Source: an uncultured Massilia sp.
GTDB lineage: Bacteria; Pseudomonadota; Gammaproteobacteria; Burkholderiales; Burkholderiaceae
Reading direction: 5' to 3'
Assembly (NCBI GenBank): GCA_946886065.1
Contig: CAMPHU010000037.1
Coordinates: 1-28,132, forward strand
DNA: 28,132 bases
Below the pieces are notes generated by a model. It had not been told where the DNA came from. It was given only the letters and a program-made list of their open reading frames with translations, and ran no database searches. This document shows, piece after piece, positions 11,077-19,436 of this stretch (the stretch's first letter is position 1; each line of letters begins with the position of its first letter). Both the position numbers and the translations under genes were made by a program.

Positions 11077-12129
11077 ATGGGAGACATGGTCGTCGTCCGC
11101 AGGGAAGGACTCTATTGCGTACCGGGACAGTTCTACATCGACCCGTGGCGGCCGGTCGACCGCGCCGTGATCACCCACGCCCATGGCGACCATGCGCGCT
11201 ACGGGCACGGCCACTACCTGGCCGCCGCGCCGGGTGTGGGCGTGCTCAAGTCGCGCCTGGGCGATATCGCGGTCGACGGCCTGGAATATGGCGAGCGCAT
11301 CGTCCATAACGGCGTCTCCATCTCCCTCCATCCTGCCGGCCACGTGCTCGGCTCGGCCCAGGTGCGCATGGAATGCGGCGGCGAAGTCTGGGTGGCCTCG
11401 GGCGACTACAAGGTCGAGCCGGATCCCACCTGCGTCCCCTTCGAGCCGGTGCGCTGCGACACCTTCATCACCGAATCCACCTTCGGCCTGCCCATCTACC
11501 GCTGGGAACCCGAGCAGCAGGTGATGGACGAGATCAACCGCTGGTGGCGCAAGAACGCCGACGAGGGCCGCTGCAGCGTGGTCTTCGCCTATGCCTTCGG
11601 CAAGGCCCAGCGCATCCTGGCCGGGCTGGACCCGGCGATCGGCCCCATCGTCTGCCATGGCGCGGTGGAGCCGCTCAACAAGGTTTACCGCGCGGGCGGC
11701 GTCGCATTGCCGCCGACCCAGATGGTGAGCGACATCGACAAGGCAGCCTTGCGCCGCGCGCTGGTGGTGGCGCCGCCGTCCGCCAGCGGCTCGCCCTGGA
11801 TGAAGCGCTTCGGCGACTACAGCGACGCCTTCGCCAGCGGCTGGATGCTGTTGCGCGGCGCCCGCCGCCGCCGCGGCGTGGACCGCGGCTTCGTGCTGTC
11901 CGACCACGCCGACTGGCCGGGCCTGATGAGCGCCATCAAGGCCACCGAAGCCGAGCAGGTCATCGTCACCCACGGCTCGATCCCGACCATGGTGCGCTGG
12001 CTGTGCCAGAACGGGCTGGACGCCAAGGGTTTCACGACCGAATACGGCGACGAGGAAGAGGACGAATCCACGCCGCCTCCAGGCGCGGCGGCGCACAAGG
12101 AGGTGCGACAAGGAGAATCGGATGCGTGA
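11077..12129 (+). CDS. Ligase-associated DNA damage response exonuclease (metallo-beta-lactamase fold)
   Basis: A 350-residue metallo-beta-lactamase/beta-CASP-type nuclease of the family found beside bacterial ATP-dependent ligases (TIGR04122-type). The N-terminus has REGLYCVPGQFYIDPWRPVD, then the metal-binding His34-Ala-His36-Gly-Asp38-His39. Further metal ligand regions are HPAGHVLGSAQV, SGDYKVEPDPTC and, late in the protein, LSDHADWPG. Proteins of this family process DNA ends with metal ions. ATG 11077 follows recQ by 16 bp; ATG 11086 is an alternative start with GGGAG close upstream. The end overlaps the ligase start by 8 bp, and the ligase's AAGGAGA ribosome site lies inside this gene. 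Family is secure; exact substrate is not visible from sequence. Confidence 0.93.
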   Translation: MGDMVVVRREGLYCVPGQFYIDPWRPVDRAVITHAHGDHARYGHGHYLAAAPGVGVLKSRLGDIAVDGLEYGERIVHNGVSISLHPAGHVLGSAQVRMECGGEVWVASGDYKVEPDPTCVPFEPVRCDTFITESTFGLPIYRWEPEQQVMDEINRWWRKNADEGRCSVVFAYAFGKAQRILAGLDPAIGPIVCHGAVEPLNKVYRAGGVALPPTQMVSDIDKAALRRALVVAPPSASGSPWMKRFGDYSDAFASGWMLLRGARRRRGVDRGFVLSDHADWPGLMSAIKATEAEQVIVTHGSIPTMVRWLCQNGLDAKGFTTEYGDEEEDESTPPPGAAAHKEVRQGESDA

Positions 12130-13756
12130 ATTCGCCCGCCTGTATGCCGATCTCGACGAAACCACGTCCACCACCCGCAAGCTGGACGCGCTGCAGCAGT
12201 ATTTTTCGCGCGCCACGCCCGAGAACGCGGCCTGGGCGGTGTACTTCCTGGCGGGCGGCAAGCCGCGCCAGGCCGTGCCGACCAAGCTGCTGCGCCAGTA
12301 CGCGATCGAATACGCGGCGCTCGACGACTGGCTGTTCGACGAGTCCTATCATGCGGTCGGCGACTTTGCCGAGACCATCGCCCACATCCTGCCGGCGCCC
12401 ACGCGGGCATCAAGCATCGGCCTGGCTGAATGGATGGAGCAGCGCATCGCGCCCCTGCGCGGGGCGGAACCGGCCCGCATCCGCGAAGCCCTGTTCAGCT
12501 ATTGGGATGAACTCGACTGGCGCGAGCGCTTCCTGTTGATCAAGCTGATCGGCGGCGGCTTCCGGGTAGGGGTGTCGCGCCTGCTCGTCACGCGCGCGCT
12601 GGCCGCCATCGCCGCAGTGGACAGCAAGGTGATCGCCCAGCGCCTGATGGGCTGGACCGACGGCCGCGTGCAGCCCACGGCCACCGGCTTCCTGAACCTG
12701 ATCGCCGAGCAGACGGATGCCGAGCACCAGCTGCGCGGCGGCCAGCCCTATCCCTTCTTCCTGGCGCACCAGCTGCAGGGCGAACCGTCCGCGCTGGGCG
12801 AAGTCGACGACTGGCTGGTGGAGTGGAAGTACGACGGCATCCGCGCCCAGCTGGTGCGGCGCGGCGGCCAGAGCTACCTGTGGTCGCGCGGCGAAGACCT
12901 GATCACCGAGCGCTTTCCGGAACTGGCCGCGGTGCGCCTGCCGGAAGGCACGGTGCTCGACGGGGAAGTGCTGATCTGGCAGCCCGGCTCCGGCGTGCCG
13001 GCGCCGTTCGCCGACCTGCAAAAGCGCATCGGCCGCAAGACCTTGTCCGCCAAGCTGCTGGCCGAGCTGCCCGCCGTGCTGTGCTGCTATGACTTGCTGG
13101 AGCTGGACGGCGTCGATTTGCGCGGCCTGCCGCAGCACGAGCGGCGCGCGCTGCTCGAGACCGAAATCGAGAAGGCCGGCCAGCCGCAGTTGCGGCTCTC
13201 TCCCGTGATCCAGGCCGATAGCTGGGACGAACTGGCGCGGCTGCGTTCGGCCTCGCGCGAGCGCAGCGTGGAAGGCATGATGCTCAAGGCGCGCGAGGCG
13301 CGCTACGGCGTCGGCCGCACCAAGGACGTGGGCACCTGGTGGAAGTGGAAGATCGATCCCTATACGGTGGACGCGGTGCTGCTCTACGCCCAGCCGGGCA
13401 GCGGCCGCCGCGCCTCGCTCTACACCGACTACACCTTCGCCGTGTGGGACGGTGAAGGCCAGGAGCGCAAGCTGGTGCCCTTCGCCAAGGCCTATTCCGG
13501 CCTGACGGACGCCGAGATCGCCCAGGTCGACAACGTGATTCGCCGCACCACGATCGAGAAGTTCGGCCCGGTGCGCTCGGTGAAGCCGACCATGGTGTTC
13601 GAGATCGGCTTCGAAGGCATCGCCCTGTCGCCGCGCCATAAGGCCGGCATCGCGGTGCGCTTCCCGCGCATCCTGCGCCGGCGCGAGGACAAGCCGGTCG
13701 AGGAGGCCGATACCCTCGATACCTTGAAGGGCCTGCTGGCCGCCGCTGGGCCATGA
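12122..13756 (+). CDS. ATP-dependent DNA ligase
   Basis: A 544-residue ATP-dependent DNA ligase of the bacterial repair-cluster type (TIGR04120-like), distinct from the essential NAD-dependent LigA. Residues 1 to about 200 form the helical DNA-binding domain; the adenylation domain has motif I WKYDGIRAQ with nucleophile Lys236, motif III VLDGEVLIW, motif IV SVEGMMLK and motif V WWKWK; the C-terminus is an OB-fold. It would seal nicks after processing by the clustered nucleases and helicase. It overlaps the exonuclease gene by 8 bp and the helicase gene by 4 bp (ATGA), so translation is likely coupled. Identity is secure. I give no symbol because the names ligB and ligC are used inconsistently. 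Confidence 0.95.
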   Translation: MREFARLYADLDETTSTTRKLDALQQYFSRATPENAAWAVYFLAGGKPRQAVPTKLLRQYAIEYAALDDWLFDESYHAVGDFAETIAHILPAPTRASSIGLAEWMEQRIAPLRGAEPARIREALFSYWDELDWRERFLLIKLIGGGFRVGVSRLLVTRALAAIAAVDSKVIAQRLMGWTDGRVQPTATGFLNLIAEQTDAEHQLRGGQPYPFFLAHQLQGEPSALGEVDDWLVEWKYDGIRAQLVRRGGQSYLWSRGEDLITERFPELAAVRLPEGTVLDGEVLIWQPGSGVPAPFADLQKRIGRKTLSAKLLAELPAVLCCYDLLELDGVDLRGLPQHERRALLETEIEKAGQPQLRLSPVIQADSWDELARLRSASRERSVEGMMLKAREARYGVGRTKDVGTWWKWKIDPYTVDAVLLYAQPGSGRRASLYTDYTFAVWDGEGQERKLVPFAKAYSGLTDAEIAQVDNVIRRTTIEKFGPVRSVKPTMVFEIGFEGIALSPRHKAGIAVRFPRILRRREDKPVEEADTLDTLKGLLAAAGP

Positions 13757-16227
13757 GCACGAATGGAGTCAGGAACGAAGTCACTGCGCGCATCAAGGCG
13801 TGGTTCGCGGAGAAGGCTTGGAAGGCCTTTCCCTTCCAGCGCGCCGTGTGGGATGCCGCCTTGGAGGGCCGCTCCGGCCTGCTGCACGCCAACACCGGGG
13901 CAGGCAAGACCTTTGCGGTCTGGTTCGCGGCCTTGCAGCGTGCCGGCCTGGAAACGGGACGGCGGCCGGCCGGGCTGCGCGTGCTATGGATTACCCCCAT
14001 GCGCGCGCTGGCAGCCGACACCCAGCGCGCGCTGGAGGATTCGGCCGCCGTGCTGCTGCCCGAGTTCCGCGTCGGCGCGCGCACCGGCGACACCGGATCG
14101 AGCGAACGCGCGCGCCAGACGCGCAGCATGCCGGCCGCGCTGGTGACGACGCCGGAAAGCCTGTCCCTGTTGCTCAGCCACGCCGCCGCGCAGGAACAGT
14201 TCCGCCACCTCGACATGATCATCATCGACGAGTGGCACGAACTGATGGGCAGCAAGCGCGGCGTCCAGGTCCAGCTGGCGCTGGCCCGGCTGCGCCGCTG
14301 GCGTCCGGAGCTGCTGGTATGGGGCGTGTCCGCCACCATGGGCGACCTCGACCTGGCCCGCCAGGTGCTGCTGGGCGGCGACGAGGGCGTGCTGGTCGAG
14401 GGCGACCTGCGCAAGAAGATCGTGGTCGACTGCCTGATCCCCGACCCGGTCTCGCGCTTTCCCTGGGGCGGCCACCTGGGCATGCAGATGCTGGAGCCCG
14501 TGATCCGGGAGATCGAGCAGCACGAGGCGACCCTGGTGTTCACCAATACCCGCGCCCAGTCCGAGATCTGGTACCAGAACATCCTGGAGGCTAGGCCCGA
14601 CTGGGCCGGCGTGATCGCGCTGCACCACGGCTCGCTCGACCGCGAGGTGCGCGAGTGGGTGGAGCTGGGGCTGAAGAACGGCGTGCTCAAGGCCGTGATC
14701 TGCACCGCCAGCCTGGACCTGGGGGTGGACTTCCTGCCGGTCGAGCGCGTGCTGCAGGTCGGCAGCGCCAAGGGTATCGCGCGCCTGCTGCAGCGCGCCG
14801 GGCGCAGCGGCCATGCGCCGGGGCGGGTGTCGCGCGTGACCCTGGTGCCGACCAACAGCCTGGAACTGCTGGAAGCGGCCGGCGCGAAAAAGGCCGTGGC
14901 GGCGCGCCGGATCGAAGGCCGCTACGTGCCCAACAAGCCCTTCGACGTGCTGGTCCAGCACCTGGTGACGGTGGCGCTGGGCGGCGGCTTCGAGTCACGC
15001 GCGCTGTACGAGGAAGTGAAGCGCGCCTGGTCCTACCGCGCGCTCACGGAAGAAGAATGGCAGTGGGCGCTCGACTTCGTCGCGCGCGGCGGCCAGAGCC
15101 TGACCGTGTATCCCGAATACCGGCGCGTGCTGCCGGACGAGGAGGGCGTCTACCGCGTGCCGGATGCCGCCATCGGGCGGCGCCACCGGATGGGCATCGG
15201 CACCATCGTGTCGGATTCCAGCATCCAGGTGAAGTACATGAGCGGCGGCCGGATCGGCAGCGTCGAGGAGTCGTTCGCGGCGCGCCTCAAGCCGGGCGAC
15301 CACTTCCTGTTCGGCGGGCGCATCCTGGAATTCGTGCGCGTGCACGAGATGACGGCTTTCGTGAAGCGCGCCACCGGCAAGCGCGGCGCGATCACCCGCT
15401 GGCAGGGCGTCAAGCTGCCGATGTCGGCCGAACTGGCCAATGCAGCGCTGGCCGAGCTGCGCCTGGCGTCGCAAGGCATCTTCGAGGGGCCGGAAATGAA
15501 GGCGCTGCGGCCGCTGATCGAGATCCAGGAACGCTGGTCGGCGCTGCCCACGCCCGAGACCCTGGTCATCGAGCACATGAAGAGCCGCGAAGGCTGGCAC
15601 CTGTTCGTGTATCCCTTCGGCGGGCGCGCCGTGCACATGGGGCTGGCCTCGCTGTTCGCCTGGCGCATCGCGCGCACCCGGCCGATCACCTTTTCGATTG
15701 CCGTCAACGACTACGGCTTCGAGCTGCTGGCGCCCGAGCCGGTCGACTGGAGCGCGGTGTTCGACGGCGCGACCGGGGCGGAGGTGGCCTTGTTCGATAC
15801 CTCGACCCTGCTGGAGGATGTACTGGAAAGCCTGAACGCGACCCAGCTGTCGCAGCAGCGCTTCCGCGAAGTGGCGCGCATCGCCGGGCTGGTGTTCTCG
15901 GGCTACCCGGGCCAGCCGAAATCGGCGCGCCAGCTGCAGGCATCGAGCTCGCTGTTCTTCGAAGTCTTCCGCAAGCACGACTCGGGCAACCTGCTGCTGA
16001 CCCAGGCCCAGCGCGAAGTGATGGAGCAGGAGCTGGAACTGACCCGCCTGCGCGACACCCTGAGCGCGCTGCAGGCGCGTCGCATCGTGCTGTGCGAAGT
16101 GAAGCGCGCCACGCCCTTCGGGTTTACCCTGATGGTGGAGCGCTACCGCGAGAAGGTCAGCAGCGAGAAGCTGTCCGACCGGGTGGCGCGCATGGTGCGC
16201 GAACTGGAGAAGGCGGCGGCGGCATGA
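13753..16227 (+). CDS. Ligase-associated DEXH-box helicase (Lhr-core)
   Basis: An 824-residue Lhr-core helicase (TIGR04121-type). It has Walker A NTGAGKT with Lys52, the DEWH box at 159-162, motif III SATMGD, and motif VI QRAGRSGH, followed by the winged-helix and Lhr-specific C-terminal core. It is about half the size of E. coli Lhr (1538 residues), as expected for the core form that sits with ATP-dependent ligases. Lhr-core enzymes translocate on single-stranded DNA 3' to 5' and unwind DNA or RNA-DNA hybrids. The gene overlaps the ligase gene by 4 bp and the pdeM gene by 4 bp. Family and context are secure. Confidence 0.95.
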   Translation: MSTNGVRNEVTARIKAWFAEKAWKAFPFQRAVWDAALEGRSGLLHANTGAGKTFAVWFAALQRAGLETGRRPAGLRVLWITPMRALAADTQRALEDSAAVLLPEFRVGARTGDTGSSERARQTRSMPAALVTTPESLSLLLSHAAAQEQFRHLDMIIIDEWHELMGSKRGVQVQLALARLRRWRPELLVWGVSATMGDLDLARQVLLGGDEGVLVEGDLRKKIVVDCLIPDPVSRFPWGGHLGMQMLEPVIREIEQHEATLVFTNTRAQSEIWYQNILEARPDWAGVIALHHGSLDREVREWVELGLKNGVLKAVICTASLDLGVDFLPVERVLQVGSAKGIARLLQRAGRSGHAPGRVSRVTLVPTNSLELLEAAGAKKAVAARRIEGRYVPNKPFDVLVQHLVTVALGGGFESRALYEEVKRAWSYRALTEEEWQWALDFVARGGQSLTVYPEYRRVLPDEEGVYRVPDAAIGRRHRMGIGTIVSDSSIQVKYMSGGRIGSVEESFAARLKPGDHFLFGGRILEFVRVHEMTAFVKRATGKRGAITRWQGVKLPMSAELANAALAELRLASQGIFEGPEMKALRPLIEIQERWSALPTPETLVIEHMKSREGWHLFVYPFGGRAVHMGLASLFAWRIARTRPITFSIAVNDYGFELLAPEPVDWSAVFDGATGAEVALFDTSTLLEDVLESLNATQLSQQRFREVARIAGLVFSGYPGQPKSARQLQASSSLFFEVFRKHDSGNLLLTQAQREVMEQELELTRLRDTLSALQARRIVLCEVKRATPFGFTLMVERYREKVSSEKLSDRVARMVRELEKAAAA

Positions 16228-16871
16228 GTGCAATGGTCAAGGTGGGCGGCGAACAGATGATGCTGTTGCCGGAGAAGGCCGTGTTCTGGCCGGCGGAACG
16301 CATGCTCATCATCGCCGACATTCACTTCGGCAAGGCGGCGGCCTTCCGTGCCCAGGGCGTGCCGGTGCCGCGCGGGACGACCTCGGAGAACCTGGCCGGG
16401 CTGGACTTCCTGGTGGCCGCGCATGGCGCCCGCCGCATCATGTTCCTGGGCGACTTCCTGCATGCCCGCGCCTCGCACGCCAGCTCGACCCAGCAGGCAA
16501 TGCTGGCCTGGCGCCGGCGCCAGTCCGCGCTCTCGCTGACCCTGGTGCGCGGCAACCATGACCTGCATGCGGGCGATCCGGCGGCGGCGCTCGGCATCGC
16601 GCTGGTGGACGAACCGTACACGATCGGGCCGTTCGCCTTCTGCCATCACCCCGAAATGGACGTGCCCGGGTATGCGCTGGCCGGGCACATCCATCCGGTT
16701 TATGTGCTGGCCACGCGCTTCGATGCGCTGCGGCTGCCGTGCTTCGTGGTCGGGCGCGAACGCATGATCCTGCCGTCCTTCGGTGCGTTCACGGGCGGGC
16801 ATGCGATCCGGCCCGGGCCGGGCGACAGCATCTACGTCACCTCGGGCGAGGCCGTTCACAGCGTTCGATAG
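16224..16871 (+). CDS. pdeM: Ligase-associated metallophosphoesterase PdeM
   Basis: A 215-residue calcineurin-type phosphoesterase (TIGR04123-type) that completes the four-gene ligase cluster. The metal site is clear: Asp32-Ile-His34 in ADIHFGK, GDFLHA, Gly110-Asn-His-Asp113, CHHPE, and Gly154-His-Ile-His157. Characterised relatives are manganese-dependent DNA endonucleases/phosphodiesterases. ATG 16224 overlaps the Lhr-core stop (ATGA). An open frame runs much further upstream but is the out-of-frame helicase sequence. No clear terminator follows before the next gene 63 bp later. Family is secure; the symbol follows family usage. Confidence 0.92.
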   Translation: MSAMVKVGGEQMMLLPEKAVFWPAERMLIIADIHFGKAAAFRAQGVPVPRGTTSENLAGLDFLVAAHGARRIMFLGDFLHARASHASSTQQAMLAWRRRQSALSLTLVRGNHDLHAGDPAAALGIALVDEPYTIGPFAFCHHPEMDVPGYALAGHIHPVYVLATRFDALRLPCFVVGRERMILPSFGAFTGGHAIRPGPGDSIYVTSGEAVHSVR

Positions 16872-16934
16872 CGTACCGACCCCTCCATTGCGCGGGCGTA
16901 AGGTCTCCAGGCATAACCAGCCTGGAGGTGAGCC

Positions 16935-18023
16935 ATGCATTTCCGCAAACTGTTCTGTACCCTGGTGGCCGCGCTCGTGCCACTGATGACCATGGCAAGC
17001 GCACCCGCGCATGCCCAGCAGTATGAGCAAAACCGGAATTACGGGCCGGTGATCAACGGCTTCAACGTCGAGGAAGTGCCGCGGCTGACGCCGGGCGTGG
17101 AGCTGCATTTCGACTTGTACGGCAGCCCCGGCGGCACGGCGACCCTGCGCATCGACGGGGCCACGCGCAACGTGCACATGACCGAGGTCGAACCGGGGCA
17201 ATACAGCGGCACCTACACGGTCGGCACGCATGACCGCATTCGTCCGGAAAGTGGCGTCACCGCCAACCTGCGCCTGGGTAACCAGGTGGCGACCAACGTG
17301 CTGGCCGAGTCGCTGCTGCGCGGCGACGCGCCGCGCGCCCAGAACCGCCGCGGCGAACTGGCGACGTCGCCGCGCATCGAGCGTTTCGATGTGCAGGGGA
17401 GTCCCGACCTGGGACCGGGCAACGAGCTGCGCTTCACCGTGCGCGGCACGCCGGGAGCGCGCGTGGAAGTGGCGATCGCCGGCGCGCGCGGGGTGTTCTT
17501 CCTGCCGGAGGTGAGGGAGGGTGAGTACAGCGCGGTGTATGTGGTGCGCAATACGGACCGCATCCTGTCCAACAGCCGGGTGACGGCGACCATCCGCGCC
17601 AACGGGCGTTACACGAGCTCGGTGCTGGGCCAGCCGCTGCTGGCGGCTGGTGGACGCACGGCGGCGCCGCAAGAGACGCGCTACTGCACCAGCTGCGCGA
17701 CGGTGGAGGCGGTGAACGTGATCGAGGTCAGCGGCGACGGCAGCTACCTGGGCACCATCGGCGGCGCGGTGGTGGGCGGCTTGCTGGGCAACCAGGTTGG
17801 CAGCGGCAGCGGGCGCAAGGCGGCCTCGGTGGCCGGCGCGGTCGGCGGCGCGGTAGCCGGGCGTCAGCTGGAGAGGAATATGCGCAAGAGCCAGCGCTAC
17901 GAGGTGGTGGTGCGGTATACGAACAGCGGGGCGACGCAGGCGATTCAGTATGAGAACGATCCGGGGTTCAGGGTGGGGGACCGGGTGAGGGTGAATGACG
18001 GGGTGTTGTCGCGGGATCAGTGA
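16935..18023 (+). CDS. Secreted glycine-zipper protein with duplicated N-terminal domain
   Basis: A 362-residue exported protein. Residues 1-27 are a signal peptide (basic HFRK, hydrophobic core, cleavage after ASAPAHA). Two related domains follow, about 37-130 and 146-238; matching landmarks are INGFNVEEV / IERFDVQGS, ELHFDLYGSPG / ELRFTVRGTPG, EPGQYSGTYTV / REGEYSAVYVV and DRIRPESGVTA / DRILSNSRVTA. The C-terminal part has Cys251-Thr-Ser-Cys254 and a glycine zipper (about 268-310, GGAVVGGLLGNQVGSGSG) of the Rickettsia 17-kDa/SlyB type, which associates with the outer membrane. It lacks a lipobox. A good ribosome site GGAGGTGAG precedes ATG 16935. It is in line with pdeM but functionally unrelated. 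The glycine zipper call is secure; the role of the repeated domain is unknown. Confidence 0.85.
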   Translation: MHFRKLFCTLVAALVPLMTMASAPAHAQQYEQNRNYGPVINGFNVEEVPRLTPGVELHFDLYGSPGGTATLRIDGATRNVHMTEVEPGQYSGTYTVGTHDRIRPESGVTANLRLGNQVATNVLAESLLRGDAPRAQNRRGELATSPRIERFDVQGSPDLGPGNELRFTVRGTPGARVEVAIAGARGVFFLPEVREGEYSAVYVVRNTDRILSNSRVTATIRANGRYTSSVLGQPLLAAGGRTAAPQETRYCTSCATVEAVNVIEVSGDGSYLGTIGGAVVGGLLGNQVGSGSGRKAASVAGAVGGAVAGRQLERNMRKSQRYEVVVRYTNSGATQAIQYENDPGFRVGDRVRVNDGVLSRDQ

Positions 18024-18071
18024 GCACGAGAATATCGCGGCAGCTTTCGCCAGCCTGCGCCCTATAAACGG

Positions 18072-18093
18072 CATCCCCGCCTTCGCGGGGATG
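18072..18093 (+). terminator. Hairpin between convergent genes
   Basis: CATCCCCGC (18072-18080) pairs perfectly with GCGGGGATG (18085-18093) across the loop CTTC. It lies between the convergent ends of the glycine-zipper gene and the FNR-like regulator gene. Only a weak T-rich tail follows, so efficiency is uncertain. Hairpins of this sequence type also occur as dispersed repeats in many Proteobacteria. Confidence 0.6.
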
Positions 18094-18166
18094 TCGTTGG
18101 TTTATGGTCGGGCGTGAGCGGGTACGGCGGCTCCGGCAACCTTTTTCGCTGCTCCTGTTCTTGTTG

Positions 18167-19021
18167 TCAGGCAGGCGTCAACACCTGATCATCCCCCGGC
18201 TGCTCCAGCTCCGCCTTCTGCTTCGCCGCGCCCTTGGTGCGCGACCTCGACGGCGGCAGCCGGCGCAGGGTCTTGAGCGCATCCGCATCCTTGATGCCGA
18301 TCGTGCGCTGGTCCACCGTGATGAGCCCGATCTCGTTGAACGCCGACAGCGTCCGGCTGACCGTCTCCAGGGTCAGCCCCAGGTAGCTGCCGATCTCGTG
18401 CCGGGTCATGCGCAGGTTGAACAGCTTGCTCGAATAGCCCATGGCGGCAAAGCGGTCGGCCAGCGTTACCAGGAAGCGCGCCACGCGCGCCTCGGCCGAC
18501 AGGGCGCCGAGCATGCCGATCATGGTCTGCTCGCGCACCAGCTCGCGGCTCATCACGCCGTACATCATGTTCTCGAGCTCGGAATGCACGCGGCCCAGGG
18601 CGGTCAGTTTCTTGAACGGCAGCAGGATCAGGTCGCAGTCGGACAGCGCCACCGCCTCCGATGCGTAATGGCGGGTGTGGATGCCGTCGACGCCCAGCAT
18701 GTCGCCTTTCATGGGGAAGCTCAGCACCTGCTCGTTGCCGAACTCGTCGATCAGCACGGTCTTGAGGAACCCGGAGTTGACGATATAGAGCGTGTCGAAG
18801 GCCTGGCCGATGGTGTGCACGCGCTGCCCGGTCTTGAACTGGACGTGCTGGAACAGCAATTCTTCGGACGTGACCGAAACGCTGGCCGGAATGCGGAGCA
18901 GATCGCAGACTTCCTTCAGGTTGGACCAGAGACGTCCCTGGCGCTGGCGGCCCGCTTCCATCGGCGTATGCAGGGTCGGCTGGGTGACATTGCGTTGTTC
19001 TGACGTTGACTGGGACTGCAT
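18167..19021 (-). CDS. Crp/Fnr-family transcriptional regulator, FNR-like without full iron-sulfur ligand set
   Basis: A 284-residue regulator with an N-terminal cyclic-nucleotide-binding-like domain (LYIVNSGFLKTV, GDMLGVDGI), a dimerisation helix and a C-terminal winged helix (MTRHEIGSYLGLTLETVSRTL). That recognition helix contains E-x-x-S-R as in FNR, predicting a TTGAT-N4-ATCAA site. FNR itself binds a [4Fe-4S] cluster through four cysteines; here only counterparts of Cys29 (in KEVCDLL) and Cys122 (in SDCDLILL) remain, and the positions of Cys20 and Cys23 are Arg and Ser. So classical cluster-based oxygen sensing looks impossible. ATG 19021 has GGAG six bases upstream; ATG 19027 abuts the GGAG and is less likely. 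The C-terminal 35 residues are a basic, polar extension. Family is secure; the signal is unknown. Confidence 0.9.
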   Translation of the reverse strand: MQSQSTSEQRNVTQPTLHTPMEAGRQRQGRLWSNLKEVCDLLRIPASVSVTSEELLFQHVQFKTGQRVHTIGQAFDTLYIVNSGFLKTVLIDEFGNEQVLSFPMKGDMLGVDGIHTRHYASEAVALSDCDLILLPFKKLTALGRVHSELENMMYGVMSRELVREQTMIGMLGALSAEARVARFLVTLADRFAAMGYSSKLFNLRMTRHEIGSYLGLTLETVSRTLSAFNEIGLITVDQRTIGIKDADALKTLRRLPPSRSRTKGAAKQKAELEQPGDDQVLTPA

Positions 19022-19436
19022 GCTCATCTCCAGGTGAGTGACTCAGGGTTTCAGGCAGCGATCCGTTTTGGCTGACACTTGGAGCGCCTGACAAAACCTC
19101 CATGGCTGCGTTGCAGCGTCTTGCCGTACAGGTGTACTGTCTTCGACGCCGCGCCTTGCCCTGGAGGTTTTGTTAGGCGCTCTTAGATCGCAAGCAAGTC
19201 GAAACGCTGAATTCAGTATGCCAACACGAGCCCGGCACGAATATCAGCGATGCCTGAATCTGTAGGTAGGATAGATGTCGTCAGTGTAGGAATCTTCTGA
19301 CTCATACACGCATGGTTCAGAGGGAGATGACGCCGTTGGCGCCGCACGGCCGTGCAGGCAAGGGCCGAAAGAGGGAAGCGGACGCACGCAACAAGCGCGG
19401 CACGAAATCCTCAGGAACTGGTCAAAATCTGTTTGC
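19022..19436. other. 415-bp intergenic region upstream of the FNR-like gene
   Basis: No gene is supported. It contains the long inverted repeat at 19082-19182, two TGTAGG copies 24 bases apart (19261-19266 and 19285-19290, the second within TGTAGGAAT), and a 12-base palindrome GCACGGCCGTGC (19344-19355) near the end of the upstream response regulator gene. A sigma-70 promoter for the regulator could not be assigned with confidence. Confidence 0.6.
19082..19182. repeat. Long inverted repeat, likely dispersed palindromic element
   Basis: Two 21-base arms, 19082-19102 and 19162-19182, are reverse complements with one difference that would be a G-U pair in RNA. They share the core CAAAACCTCCA / TGGAGGTTTTG. 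The interior is partly self-complementary too: GCAGCGTC near 19112-19120 against GACGCCGC near 19145-19152, with a central GTACAGGTGTACTG. The whole 101 bases would form one long interrupted hairpin about 60 bases upstream of the regulator start. There is no open frame in it. It has the look of a non-coding palindromic repeat that recurs in a genome, but only one copy is in this window. Confidence 0.65.

Noticed and set aside
19344..19355. 12-base palindrome GCACGGCCGTGC as a terminator of the response regulator gene
   Set aside because: It has no loop and no T-run, and short GC palindromes are expected by chance at this base composition.
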